A DNA stretch of 64,000 nt. It comes from Hofstenia miamia. Lineage: Eukaryota > Xenacoelomorpha > Acoela. The DNA lies in contig SCFE01000052.1 of assembly GCA_004352715.1 (NCBI GenBank), positions 1,862,436-1,926,435 of the forward strand, written 5' to 3'. Numbering within the stretch: position 1 is the first letter of the stretch; the number at the start of each line of letters is the position of its first letter. Made by a program: the position numbers and the translations under genes. Of this stretch, positions 23,303 through 36,195 are shown piece by piece. The notes under the pieces are model-generated. The model was given only the letters and a program-made list of their open reading frames with translations. It did not search any database and was not told the DNA's origin.

Positions 23303-24967
23303 CAGGGGCGCAATGTAGAATAAAATCCTAAGTGCATAATTGGGTACTAGGGGGGGGGGCAAAAACGGTTGAATTTTCAATTTTTAAAATTCATCACTAT
23401 ACACGGACTTCACCACCATCTACTGAATCCAAAAATGGAAACAGGAAGCAAAAAATTTGGGAAGTTTTTCTAATTTATTATCAAATTTCAAATTACGCTT
23501 TAATAATAGCATATTGTGATTTTTTAAGAGATTTTTTCACTATTCATTACAAAATAGACCAATCACATTAGACTAAGAAAATTACAAAAGTTTCACCTAA
23601 TAGTATGAATGTTTGCTTAGTCTCTAATTCAATCAATATTGTTAAATATGTTGATAAAATTCAAGAAAATCAACCAATTCAAAAATGTAAAGATCTTACT
23701 ATAATCAATAAATTCTAAAATGTTGGTGACTTTTTAGATTTTTGGAGTAGGTGCTTGGTATTGAGTTTGAATATAAAAAATTTGGCCAACCCCATTGAGT
23801 ATCGTCAAATAGGGTAAGTAGAAACGGTGGGTAAAAAGAAATGTTAGACAATGAGAAAATTTTATTTAATTATTACTCATGCCATGCTTAATATTTAACA
23901 TTGTTCTTTTGCCTACAAATTAAGCACTATAGGTTTATGTACAATAGGGTAGCCTAGTTGTGCTCATCTAATTTCACTAGTATTTTTTAAAAATAAAATA
24001 AATTAAAATTTTATTCTAAAATTCAAAATACCCACAGAAAAGGAAGGAAGGAATCTTAACTAAAAGAAAAATAAATTTCCAAGAGTAAATACATACATGT
24101 CTATAAATTATATTTTAAGAAAATTAAATAATATTTAACATTAAAAATATATGAGTTTGTGAATTAAAAAAAACGAAATATTTATTTTCGTGGAGTGACT
24201 AGGAATATAACTGAGAGAGCAGTTAAGCAGAAAGATACAAATGAATGAGTCTGAAGAAGATATTGAAGAGAGTCAATTTAATTCTTGTGATGATGAAAAT
24301 GAAGAACAAGAATTATTCTTGCAAGAAAATTCCGATCACTGGCGAAGTTAAAAAATTGAAAATGTGATTTTTGTTAATTTTGGAATTAGTGGGAAGATTC
24401 ACAATCACAGTGAATATTAAGCTTCATTTCAGTGTTTCTTCAGACAGACAGCGAGATACTGCATCATTTTAATTTTCTGAACATGAAGATATCAGTGATT
24501 TCAGTTTTCTATATGATTTTATAATTGCATATACCTAAAGCTAACTGTCATTATGCATTTATTATACACCTTTACAATTAGACGCCTTCACTGCATCTTT
24601 TCACTCGATAGAGAGTTTGAAAGGCAAATATACATATGGTAAAATCACATGTGCACCTATTCACCCCGCCCAGCCACCATCCAAAAGGTGAATAGGAATG
24701 TTTTTAATATTTAAAAAAAATGCTGAACACTAAATATTTTTATTTTTATTGAAATGTAATCTCAGGATGCATAGGACACTCATTATAGTGTAAAAGTTCA
24801 ATGAAATACATTTTACAAATTCCAGATCTTTGAAAAAAACTTAAAACCATTCACTCTATTTGACGTTACTAAGGAATTTTCGTTTGTAAATTTCATTGTA
24901 CAATTTTAATGATTTTTTTATTTTAGAGAGAGGCCCGGGCCCCCTCGGCCCCCTCTGTTTTCCCCTG
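23303..24967. mobile_element. Possible 1.66-kb hAT-like element
   Basis: The left end begins CAGGGGCGCAATG. The right end, reverse-complemented, begins CAGGGGAAAACAG. The flanking octamers are GTTACACA (23295-23302) and GTTACAAG (24968-24975), six of eight identical, which fits an old hAT-type duplication. The interior has G and GC-rich blocks just inside both ends and a short acidic frame at 24241-24351 (MNESEEDIEESQF...), but no recognisable transposase. The terminal match is short, so this stays a candidate. Confidence 0.35.
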
Positions 24968-24979
24968 GTTACAAGTTCT

Positions 24980-27900
24980 ATCTCTTTTGAAATTATTTAA
25001 AATTATTCTAAGATATCCTCTTTACAAGCAAGCAATTATATAAAGAATATTTTTAAAACAGTGAAAATTTGCAATTGCATAGTTCTGTATTCTCCTAGAT
25101 TCTGAAAGTTTTAGATGTTTAGCTATTAAATCTGAACGTGTGGAACTTACAATCCAGGAAACAAAAACAGCGTGAACTTTCTGTCGCACAAGATGTGAAG
25201 AAATATTTTAATAAGGCTTGAAATACATTTGAGAAAAATAAAATTTACAACAACGTGGTATTCTACTTTAAAAAATCCCTTGAATATGTATTAAAAATGA
25301 AAATGAAAAACTACACATCTAAATATTAAAACTTCTTCTCTATAAAATAGTAGACATTTGAAAATTGCTTGAAGCTTCCTTCTGTGTAAAAAGTAAATTC
25401 TGTTTTTAGTTGGAAAACTAACTCAATACTAAAAAATAACTTAGTTTTATTAATTTTTAGTAATGTACCAGTAAATTATATTATTGCTACATCTAAATAA
25501 TTTTTGATTGATGGTGAGGAAATTGAAAACATGTGCAAAAATTTCAATTTCTAAAACTTAGCAAGAGGATTGCTCCCTACTAGTAGCAAACCTTAATACT
25601 TTTTAATTATTCACTAGCATAGAGGGCATGTACTTGTAACGGAATTATGGGCAAAAAGAATTATATCGCATTTGCAAGGTAGTGTCGAGTCTGAGCGCTT
25701 TTGTGAACTTAAGCAAAAAAAATAAGCAATGGAACTTAATGTAGAAAATTACCTTCCTTGATGAATAATATTTTAATGTTTTCATGATATTTATGCAACA
25801 TGACAGCCAATCAAATGGCATTGTTAAACATCAAATTCTATTAATAATCCAATTATTGTTGATGGCTTTGCTTTCTAAACAATATTAGTGTTTACAATTA
25901 CTGCTTAGATTTTCTAGCTGGATATTTAAGCAGTGTAAGTATGTCATATGGATAAATAAAATTAGACATTAAATGTTCTCACAAAGTTGATCTTTTAACC
26001 CATTTTTAACCATTTATGTTAGGGAGTTAGCGAAAGAACTGCAATATTCATTTCTATGTGTTCTTTCTCACGCTTGATATATCGCCAATTTAAAGATTTT
26101 GAATTTGCAAGCAGAAAAAATTCATGAGTAATTCATTGGGTCAATAAGAAAAATGACAGATTCTCACAACTAGAGCAGATGCCTAAGTCCAGAAAAGTAA
26201 ATGTGCCAAAATATTTGATGAGTGCGTCTGGATCGTTGACTAGTGTTTTTTTCAAACAAATTCTTTATTTTCAAATTATTTATGTTAGACTTCATCATAA
26301 GCCGTAAAAATGTACGTTAGCGAGTCTTGATTGAATCCTGGAATTGAGTCGCTCCACCAAGATTTTCTCTGAATACATATCGTAAAAAATATTAAGAGAA
26401 TGATATCTTTACAAATCTCCTAATAATGTCAAAATATGCTAACTTGGTATTTCGAGGTAGCTTAAATTTTTCACTCATACTACAGTGGATGTGTTCTTAC
26501 GGAATGAAGCATACAACAAATATAAATGTAAAAAACTGAACAAAGTCGTATGAGGAAAAAAACTTCAAGGAGGAAGTTTATTTTTTAGAATTCAAGGTCT
26601 TATCGGTCAAAACACTCTCGATGTTGTAAATTGCACTCAGGAGTTTAGTGCCTGAAGCTGAGTGTGCAGCAGGATAAAATTGATTAGTATAATTAGTGAT
26701 TTGATAAATTTCAAGCGGTAGTGCTGATTCTTTACAATCATTTTGGTATTATCTTTGCTATCATCATCAATGGCGAACCAGAGTTAATGTTCCCAGTGTT
26801 GGTGGTACTCTCCAGAATCGTTTTCTTAGGTAATATATGTAAATATTATTCTCAAATGGATAGGATATTTGTTAATATAATTGAATTGTCGAGATGGAAG
26901 TTGTCGATGTATGCGAATTTTTCAAGCATATTTTAAGATTAAATGCATGGGCATGGGTGCGTGATAGGCTTCTCAATATATGTAATTGTCGATATATGCG
27001 ACGTCGATATATCCGAATTCTAATGTATTAATTTTGAATTTTTGTAAAAACCAATGATTTTGTTGTCTCTTCCTATATTATGATGACCAGTGATTCAGCC
27101 TGTAGCCAACTCTATAAATATCTCTAGAGGTATTATTTGGTTTGCTTGTCACGGTAGGCAAGATCAACCCATTCATATTCTTCCTAAGCAAATAAAAATA
27201 TTCCACACTACAAGGCTCAGATTCGGATATTAGTAGTTTGTGGACTTAAACTTTGTTAGTTACTTTAATAGAAACATATTTTTGTTTTAGTTTGGCCATA
27301 ATTCAAGTGTAGAATTTTCAAGATAGATACAGCGTATCTTGTACATAATTTTCCTGAAATTATGGCTTTAGCAAGTTACCACAAAAAGCAGGATTAGCAA
27401 ATATTTCTCATTGTCAAATTTGTCTGTTATCTTAAAAAACATTATTTCAATCAGTGGTGCAAAAAATTTTTTTAAAACAAATATTGGTCAATGTGGTTAA
27501 GTTCATTACAAAAAAATATATAAAAAACGTCAAATATCGTTTTTAAATTTCTGCAGCTCATTCCAAAGGTGAGTTGAAGCATCAAGTAAAACATTTTGCA
27601 TTTCATTTTCTTGAATTTTGCTTTTAATATAATTAATATGCGTTTCCTATGACAATTACAGGTTCTAAAATTTTCAAAAATGTATTCATTTGCAGGGAAG
27701 CTTTTATGACCAATTTGTAAAGCCTAAATAAAGGTGTTTTATAAACTCATCTTATTAACTTCAAAAACTATGTATGAATTCCAGTATATAATATACAAGC
27801 ATAAGTTTAATGACTTAAAATTAGAGCATAATTAACTTAATTTTTGAAAATATACTAAAGTTTGCAAAAATACATAATGCTATAATTAAATTTTTACATG

Positions 27901-29260
27901 CGTATTCACATGGACTATTTAAATTGTTGACTTGAGAAGTTTTGCTGTTGAATGAAATTTGAAAATGAATCTAAGAAAGTCGGAAATTTTTTTTAAAAAC
28001 AAACATGAATTACATCTACCTATGTTTATAAAGACAAAGTTTAGATCATGATTGTTATTGCATAAATTTAATTAACTTGTGAAAACTTATTTTGGTTCGC
28101 AATTTCTCAATAACTGGTGGGATTACGAAACAATGAGTTTCTAATTCAAGCTGGTAGTTAAATGAGCATGTAATGAGATTGAACGATCATATAAACTCAC
28201 ATAAATCATAATAGGAAAAAACTCGTATGGCCTTTAGAGGATTTTGATGCTAGAGAGAGAAAAAAAGGATGATATTAATTCGAAACAGCTTTTTTGGAAT
28301 AGTTGACAGTCGATGCACTTATTCTGTTTTAGTGATGATTCATTGTGCATCAGTTTGAATGGCCAAGGAACCCTTCTTGATTCTGACAATTGAGGTCATC
28401 TGCGTATTGGACTAATAAAGAGATGGTGATGAACATAGAAACTTCTACCAATAAGATAACTATTCACCTATTTAAGGATATTGTTTGGAGGTTGCAATAC
28501 AAGTTCTCTTCATAGATTTGAATGAGTGACAGCAAAGCAATGCAAAAATTCCTCATGAAGTAAACTCAGTGTTATGCACAAAAGACATTATTTAACCTTA
28601 ACCTACATATCGTCTATTTAAAGTACAAACCAATTTTTCACATTTACAAAGAACTTTCTCCAAGCCTATTAGCAAATTTGAAAAGTTTTGAGACCATGGA
28701 AGCAACAAAGAACTTTGAGTGTTTCTTAACAAATGCAAAGATACGCCAAGCCCATTGAGGATTGCAGTGAGCAAAGTCAGGGGTCGCGGTGCTGATAGGA
28801 CACAGTTTAGAGTGAAAAAGAAGGAGGAGACTCTCCTCTATCACGGGTTGCTTTGAGATTGAACATATCATTAATAGATTTTGAGCTATATGTGCTGAAA
28901 AAATTTTATACATTCATGAAAAATTTTCAATAATCCCCTGGTAGTTCAAGGTTAAACAGCTTAATCACAGTTTGCGGAAACTATAGACACTCATCTAAAA
29001 AGATTTATTTAAACTTTATTGATTACAATGAAAACAATTACTGATACATATATAAGATATTTCTGGTAAGTCTAATTCCGTCCTTCATTTTGAGCATTGG
29101 CCTCTAGCAAATTAAGAACGAAGTTTCTCAATTATCTTAAAAAGAACGAATTTTTACTTGATTTAGACTGTTAAATTGATCAAACTAGAGACTTGCTTGT
29201 TAATCAAATTATTTTCGTTAGAGAACAGTATTGTTTAATAATATTTAAATTGTCATCTCA
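24980..29260. other. AT-rich stretch, no gene recognised
   Basis: Open frames of 70-90 codons (for example 26721-26936 and 28644-28913) have no family motifs or exon-like borders. The only structure noted is the repeated GTCGATATATGCGA motif near 26.9-27.0 kb. Confidence 0.5.
26884..27018 (+). repeat. Three degenerate copies of TGTCGATATATGCGAATT
   Basis: TGTCGATGTATGCGAATT (26902-26919), TTGTCGATATATGCGA (26986-27001) and CGTCGATATATCCGAATT (27001-27018) occur within 120 bp, with a partial AATTGTCGA just upstream (26884). They are CpG-containing and partly palindromic in a CpG-poor, AT-rich context. They may be binding sites or the remnant of a short satellite. Confidence 0.4.
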
Positions 29261-29270
29261 AAAAATTTGA

Positions 29271-29700
29271 ATCGTTTTAACCCACACAACAAAACCGAAG
29301 AAAGATGAATTGATTTGTTCAAATAAGTGTTGTGCAATAATTAAAAACGCAAATTCAATACATGCTCTACAATAAAATGAAATATCGCGATTTAAACAAG
29401 ATTGTTCCGCAATAAATCAACGTAGATGGCTTTACAGATTGATATGTCTTAGTGTTAAATGTGTTTTAAACAGAGACATTTCTATTTAAAAATCGACATT
29501 GGGAATTAATGTTTGTAAAATCCACGCAAGTTCTTTACCAGATTAATGGCACAATATGCAATAGCAAAATGTCCAACGAAACCCTTCTGAGAGGAATTGA
29601 TCATAGATGCTTTTGTAAGGGCTAATAAAACATTTGATATTCTCGCTAATGCATTAACACAGCGAATTTAATACGCAAAAAACTGATGATAATACTTCTT
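29271..29700 (+). pseudogene. LINE linker/RT-proximal fragment (second copy)
   Basis: The DNA matches, on the plus strand, the minus-strand LINE remnant at about 6592-6970: AAATTTGAATC(A/G)TTTTAA, TGATTTG...TGTTGTGC(A/G)ATAATT, the GTGATTTAAACAAGA region and the GGGA(A)T..ATGTTTGTAAAATCC region. It ends in GATCATAGATGCTTTTGTAA, corresponding to the start of the MIVDAFLDD frame of the other copy. No intact frame remains. The 3' RT part is absent, so the copy is truncated or broken. Confidence 0.55.
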
Positions 29701-29795
29701 AGATAATGCATGAACCAAAACTTTTCCTATATCATAGTATATCATGTAAATCTAAGGGTAAAACACTATCTATTCTGAAATATATTACAAAAGAA

Positions 29796-29816
29796 ATATA
29801 TATATATATATATATA
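29796..29816. repeat. TA microsatellite
   Basis: About 21 bp of alternating TA. From here to about 32370 I recognise no gene or mobile-element end; frames at 30569-30766 and 31217-31480 lack any recognisable motif. Confidence 0.85.
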
Positions 29817-32377
29817 GAGTATAGTAGAGATGGCAATTATATAAAGTTGTGATATAGTAGATGAGCCTTATAATAACATAAATAGCAAAAGGAAGTCCAG
29901 CCAGTAGTGTTAGCTGAACTTAGTGTCGATTCGTCTGTTCTAAATGTTACGTTATTAAATGCATACACGCATTAACTAAAACATCTACATACAACTGAGT
30001 AATAAAATGAGGATACTGAAATTTTCTTAAAATGCTACAACTGTCATTACTTTGCAATTAAATGATAAAAAATAATTGATTAAGTTATGAAATAAAAATA
30101 TTTGCTTAAAAAACCGATTGTTTTTCTGAATTACAGCGTGGTTACAGAATAAAAACATTTATGTTCTTTTGATGACATCCATACATCTACAATAATGGAC
30201 TCGATTTTGTTGTGATTCTATACTTTCTTTTGCCTTAGATATTACCATTCTTTGAGTGTGCTTATAATATTAAATGGTTAATTATGGAGTGCCATATGCT
30301 AAAATTGTGAATAAAAATCATTTTACCAATGTATGATGATCACATTTATTACTTATTTCGTTTCTAAAATATTAGAAACACAACATATTATTTGTTCAAG
30401 GTTTACTCATTTTTTAAATATCTAATACAGCCCATTGAAATTCCCGTGCATAGTACAAGAGGTTTCCTAGCATTAACAAAAGTTTCATCAATTTTTTCAG
30501 TAAGAAAGCATCCTATTATGTACATAAACATATGGCCCTGACATAAATAATTATTACAAATTTCATCATTGATTTTTTGTGTATACTACGCTGCAGACTT
30601 TCATTTTGTTGATCACAGCCTTGCATTGGAATCATATTCTACCATTCATCACTATCATTGGATAGTACATTTGATTGTTGCCTTGTATGACGATAAAAGA
30701 TATTCATTTTTTACTATTCATGAACTGAAAATTGATCAAATAAGGGATCCTATTGAAAATATATAGAAAGGCATTCCAGTGAAAGCATTTAAAAAATTCA
30801 TAATTATATATAATCAAAGAACATAAAATTCATTTTATGATGTTGAAAACTTGCATGTTTATAGTTAAGACATCATGTTTAGTATTTTCACAATGACGAT
30901 TGCCATATTCAGTAAATGTGAAAAGTAATGAAGTAAAGATGCTTGAACTTTCAAATTCAATCTCTCGCTTTTTCAGACATTCTTCAAAGAGACTTAAGAG
31001 CATTTTGAATTCCCTGCTTATTGAAATTCACCTTTTTATTAAAGAAATTAACGAGAACAAGCAAAATGCGTGAACTATACATGATTTGCAGAAAATGCCG
31101 AGAAAATTCTATTCAGCAAATTATGTAGAAAGCGTAAAGCCATAAAATAGAGTAAAGACAATATTATTGGTAGATGGTTTTCCAATTCACTCAGTTCATG
31201 ATTCTTTAGTTGCAGATTGCAATCATTTAGTCAGGAAAAAGAAAAACAAACCCATATTTTTCTCTTAGTAAGTGATTCATTTTTTAGTTTGTTCTTCAAA
31301 ATGATGTATTTGACCGTGCATGTCTTTACTAATATTTTGAATTTTTCTTGGCAACGATTTGCAATAATTGATTATAATGCTCCATGGGCCACGAACTTTT
31401 GAAAACCTGAAGTTCAAATTTAAGTAGTAATCTAGAGATTTAGGTGTAAGAATCAGGGGTTGGATCGAAGATTTTTTCAATAAATCGAGTCACGAGTTAA
31501 TCAATAACATTGGCATTAATTGCCGGTTACATGTATTTGTATAGGTTTTAGCGCTACATTGAACAATTGAACGGTGTGTTTACATGTAACTGTTTTGACG
31601 CATGACAGCCAATACATAGCAATGCATTTTTTACCCACTGCTCGATAGCTAGTTATGTGTGAATCAATATGTTTTTTTTTGTTTTCTTTGCAGTCGGATC
31701 AAATCTAAGGATGACGGTTTGGTCGGGTCCAAAATGTTTGCCTCGTTTCCAGTCCTACTAGGAATAGAGATGTGCTGCTTTGATTTCTGAGGACTTTCTC
31801 TTAAAATATTCAATATTTATTGGAATACCAATTTGCTCAGTGTTATATTAGAATAGTATAGCGCTGAAAAAAATTGAATATCCAATAATCATTTTTATCA
31901 AATTGTAATGGAGTAGCAGAGCAAACATAAAGACCTTATGGAACATGTTGGTTAAAATGAAATGAGGTATTTTATCATTAATTGACGAAAGTAGCTTTAC
32001 AAGAAGCAAGCAAACATGCAGTACGTTGGCGGAAGGATGAATTCACTACCACGAAGTGTTGATTTCGAAATTTAATAGTATAAGTATTATATAAAGTGGC
32101 ATAATCTGCGGAAAAAATACTAAGAGAGAAAAACGATAAAAACTGCTATTGATTTTTCTATTGATTACACTTTACATTATACTTATAAAAAGGCCAATAT
32201 TAACATTTATCTGTTGTCGAACAGCCTTTTGAATGTGAACAAGTACAAACTAGCATTTCAAAGTGGCATGTGGTAAAAATATCAGAAGCTCAATGTTCAT
32301 GAAAACTAATGACAATAGCAATAGCTATTTCTGTAATTTGTTTGCACATCTGTTATAAATATCATGTAAAAATTAAA

Positions 32378-32845
32378 AACTACACCATTTCAAGAAGCAA
32401 TTCAAAATTACCAAATTTATTTAGAATGACCAAACTTTAATTCAGAAACCCTAATTGTAATTCAGAACGACCAAATTGTGATTCATGTTAGCCAAACTGT
32501 AATTCCGAAAGCGTAATTTTAAATTAAATATGGTGAATATTCTTTACCTCATTTTCACAGCTCCATCTGCTGTCGCAGGCAAAGGTGCATTCGAAGGAGT
32601 ACTCAAAGGAGACGGGTTGGGTCTCAGCCGATCGCTCTAAATTTGACTGGGAACCCAAAATTAAAATAAAAAATATATACTGCTATAGGTTCCTTTTTTC
32701 AACAAATCTAAATGTCAACTAACTTTCTGAATGACATTTGGCAAGTCAAAAATTTGACCATTCTGAATTATAATTTAGCTAAATGAATTACAATTTTACC
32801 ATTTTGTATTTTGCTATTCTGAAAACTTCTTCAATTGGTGTAGTT
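32378..32845. mobile_element. Foldback element with tandem-repeat arms
   Basis: The ends are inverted repeats: AACTACACCATTTCAAGAAG on the left, AACTACACCAATTGAAGAAG for the right end read in reverse complement. Behind each end lie several about 20-21-bp units of the type TGTAATTCAGAACGACCAAA: at 32425-32520 in direct orientation and at 32745-32815 inverted. The centre is GC-richer and non-coding. Inverted ends plus tandem subterminal units are the hallmark of foldback elements. No target duplication is evident. Confidence 0.7.
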
Positions 32846-33429
32846 GATGGAATAAATGTACTATGGCATATTTTTTAATCTTATTAGGCCTGTAACCCCG
32901 CAAAAACAAATAAGGGATTAGGAGTTGGTAGTCTCCTCATTTGGCTGTTGTTCTTTCTATGAAAACGAGCTTTTAGATCAAATGTAAGAATCGGAAATTT
33001 TCTCGATTAGCTTTCCAATCAATCGCTCTTGTCAGAAATAATAAATACCCTTAAGTGGCTAAAACTAGGTTAGCCCTTTTTTAGTTTAGATATAAATTCT
33101 TAATGATACGAACAATTATGCAGACGAGATGACTACGACATCCTATTGAAATTATTTATAAATTATTAATGCGAAATTTTATTTGAATTTCACATGGATT
33201 AACTATATGTATCTGGGAGCATGTAGTAGTATATATGCAAGACATATAAAAAGTTGATGCCAGGTTGCACCATTTCCCTTACTTCAATCAATAATAAAGA
33301 TATTATTTGTACAAAATTATACACATTTTACAATATACTACAATAAATAAATTTATACAAATAGACTTATCTTATGTTCTTCTGTCTATGTAATAGCATT
33401 GATTTTTCATGATCTATCATTAGTATGGC

Positions 33430-34150
33430 TTAAGATAATTTTGATTTGTTTGATCTTAACATTATTCTAAAATTATCCGGATTAATATGCGTAAATTCTT
33501 CAGGTTGAAGATGTCCATTAATATGTTCGGATTTCCTCATTTCAAAATGTCGAACAGTCTTGCTGATGTATGTCTTTCCACAGTCATCACAATTATATGA
33601 ATATATTATCGATGAGGTTAACGATGAAGCAAATCAGAGGTCTTAATTGATGTAAAAATAGTAACAATTTTCGATTTCTTTAGTAATTCATTAATTTTAA
33701 TGATGTTCTTGCATAAATTGATTTTTATATGATGGATAAACGGTAATTACCAATATATCGGTTTTACATTGGGCATATTCGGTTTTATCTTTAAATTAAT
33801 GTCCTTAAATTCATCATTATTGATATTTTCGATTTAATTGTGCAGATATCCATTTTCTTCAAATGTGCGTATAATTTATCTAGACATTTAATAATTAATT
33901 CATAGGTTGATGATAATTTCATTATTCTATTGCAAAGATATTAGGATGGTGTTAGATTATATTTTCCATCACAAAAAAATAGAAATGGAATGTATAGACC
34001 AGTATTTTTAGGTTTCAGTTATAGTTTAGATGTAAACGTCTCTTTTAAGTTTGTATGGTGATATCTAAGAAATTCAATTTCTTATTTTCTTCTAATTCCA
34101 TTGTAAATTGTAATTCAGACAATATATTGTTTATTTTACTTTAAAATTTT
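33430..34150 (-). pseudogene. Penelope-like element, C-terminal RT and GIY-YIG-type part
   Basis: Minus strand. The last open segment (33430-33600) reads YSYNCDDCGKTYISKTVRHF then EMRKSEHINGH, the C-x-x-C...Y-(I/V)-(G/S)-x-T-x-R...EH pattern of the GIY-YIG endonuclease of Penelope-like elements. Upstream, to about 34150, broken frames give an FLDITIQ-like stretch and hydrophobic and Lys-rich segments typical of the RT C-terminal part. The usual Gly of YIG is Ser here. Decayed. It abuts the 3' end of the next LINE. Confidence 0.6.
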
Positions 34151-34236
34151 AAGGCACTTCATTTTTTTTTGTAACGCTTATATTCCTGTACTGTACGTAT
34201 ATAATAAATAGGAATACACACACAAAAAACCTTTTA

Positions 34237-36195
34237 TCATAGAAAAGATGGGTAAGTGCCATCAAACAAATATTTGCAGGCTGCGTGGTAAAATGTCATT
34301 TTATATAACTCAGTGCGAGCTGGAGGAAGGGATACCATGTGCCGGGTAGTTCGCGCTTGGCGTATTTCATGGAACTTATGACACATTGGAGGCTTCACGT
34401 CACTTTGAATTTTTAAAACTGTTTTTTCGAATCTTGTATAGAATAACTGATTCATCATATTTATTAAGTAAATCTGGTCAATATGTGCAACAATAGAGAA
34501 AAACTTGATACATTTTCTGAGTTTAGAACAAAGTCTTTTTTCAAGTCCAGGAACCCATACTTCGCAGGCATATAAAAAAACTGAAGCGATGTACGTTTTA
34601 AAGATGAATTCTTTCGTACTATGGTCCATAAATGTAACCAAGAAGGTAAGGGATTTAGTAATATAATTAACTCTGGCAACAATAGAGTTAACATGTCTCT
34701 CCCAGGTTAACGTTGACTTAATGATCAAACCAAGGTACATAACGAATGATTTCTGTGGAACTACTTCCCCGCTGGCAACAATAGGTTGCTTACCAACAGT
34801 GGTGAAAAAGTTGTTATTGCTGTGTTTAATAAGAAAGGTAATTTCCTGTGATTTAGTGGGGTTAAGAATTAAGTTTTTATCTTCCAACAAACGTATCAGC
34901 ATAGCTACTGCGGTATGATATGATTGAAAATCATTTTCAATTTGATCAGCTCTAATAACGTGAAGGAGTCTTGTGTCGTCCGAATATTTTCCAATGTTTC
35001 TAAGATCAGGGGAAACACTAATCGATTCAATGTTTATTTCATTCGTGTTCTCTGTAAATAACTGTCCGCTCATTGGGCCACCTTGAGGTATACCCACCTT
35101 AATTTCAATTTCTTTTGAAATTGTTTTGTCCGAGACCCTAACTGCTTGTTTCCAACCATCCATGTAGCTTGACAACCATGCCGAAATCCAAGGTGAATGC
35201 GGTCTAATATGGTTCAACAGTTTATTTTGCAGCACGGTGTTAAATGCTGAACTATAGTCAATGAAAAATCCCTTCACAGCAACTAANATCAAACCAAGGT
35301 ACATAACGAATGATTTCTGTGGAACTACTTCCCCGCTGGCAACAATAGGTTGCTTACCAACAGTGGTGAAAAAGTTGTTATTGCTGTGTTTAATAAGAAA
35401 GGTAATTTCCTGTGATTTGGTGGGGTTAAGAATTAAGTTTTTATCTTCCGACAAACGTATCAGCATAGCTACTGCGGTATGATATGATTGAAAATCATTT
35501 TCAATTTGATCAGCTCTAATAACGTGAAGGAGTCTTGTGTCGTCCGAATATTTTCCAATGTTTCTAAGATCAGGGGAAACACTAATCGATTCAATGTTTA
35601 TTTCATTCGTGTTCTCTGTAAATAACTGTCCGCTCATTGGGCCACCTTGAGGTATACCCACCTTAATTTCAATTTCTTTTGAAATTGTTTTGTCCGAGAC
35701 CCTAACTGCTTGTTTCCAACCATCCATGTAGCTTGACAACCATGCCGAAATCCAAGGTGAATGCGGTCTAATATGGTTCAACAGTTTATTTTGCAGCACG
35801 GTGTTAAATGCTGAACTATAGTCAATGAAAAATCCCTTCACAGCAACTAATCTTTTATCTATTAAGCTGGCAGTAAAATGTATTGTACAAATCAGAGCAT
35901 CGGTAGTTGACCTTCCAGTCTTATATGCAAATTGATTCACATCCTCTAAATCAGAAAGACTACTTATATATTGTTGAAGCCCTATTCTATCAAGCGACCT
36001 CGCTGCAATAGAGGTTACTGTAATTGGTCTGAATTTCTTCATGTTATTCATACTTGCTGTATTATTTTTGGGAATCGGAGTAACCCATGCATGCTTATAT
36101 TTTTCTGGATACTGTATATCCTGTAGGCTACGTTGGAAAATCATGCAATATCCAACTGTGATTGATTCGGCATGTATGTAGCTTCCGTAACACAA
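34237..36195 (-). CDS. LINE reverse transcriptase (jockey/CR1-like), carries an assembly duplication
   Basis: A long open frame: WVTPIPK and FRPITVTS (RT fingers), FFIDYSSAFNTV (motif A Asp), IPQGGPMSGQLF (motif B), GKYSDDTRLLH (motif C, YSDD in place of YADD), MYLGL and a C-terminal TRQ-like HEIRQARTTRH region. The apparent 652 residues are inflated. An N at 35287 is flanked by the same 563 bp twice (34724-35286 and 35288-35850), so motifs A to C appear two times. A single copy would leave a protein of about 465 residues. The frame is otherwise uninterrupted, so this LINE is young, but its 5' side is joined to a truncated endonuclease. Confidence 0.8.
   Translation of the reverse strand: MCYGSYIHAESITVGYCMIFQRSLQDIQYPEKYKHAWVTPIPKNNTASMNNMKKFRPITVTSIAARSLDRIGLQQYISSLSDLEDVNQFAYKTGRSTTDALICTIHFTASLIDKRLVAVKGFFIDYSSAFNTVLQNKLLNHIRPHSPWISAWLSSYMDGWKQAVRVSDKTISKEIEIKVGIPQGGPMSGQLFTENTNEINIESISVSPDLRNIGKYSDDTRLLHVIRADQIENDFQSYHTAVAMLIRLSEDKNLILNPTKSQEITFLIKHSNNNFFTTVGKQPIVASGEVVPQKSFVMYLGLXLVAVKGFFIDYSSAFNTVLQNKLLNHIRPHSPWISAWLSSYMDGWKQAVRVSDKTISKEIEIKVGIPQGGPMSGQLFTENTNEINIESISVSPDLRNIGKYSDDTRLLHVIRADQIENDFQSYHTAVAMLIRLLEDKNLILNPTKSQEITFLIKHSNNNFFTTVGKQPIVASGEVVPQKSFVMYLGLIIKSTLTWERHVNSIVARVNYITKSLTFLVTFMDHSTKEFIFKTYIASVFLYACEVWVPGLEKRLCSKLRKCIKFFSIVAHIDQIYLINMMNQLFYTRFEKTVLKIQSDVKPPMCHKFHEIRQARTTRHMVSLPPARTELYKMTFYHAACKYLFDGTYPSFL
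34724..35850. repeat. 563-bp direct duplication around a single N (assembly join)
   Basis: 34724-35286 and 35288-35850 have the same length and nearly identical sequence. The differences I noticed (GATTTAGTGG against GATTTGGTGG; CTTCCAACAA against CTTCCGACAA) look like allelic variants. A lone N between equal-length copies is typical of two overlapping haplotype contigs placed end to end. Confidence 0.9.
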
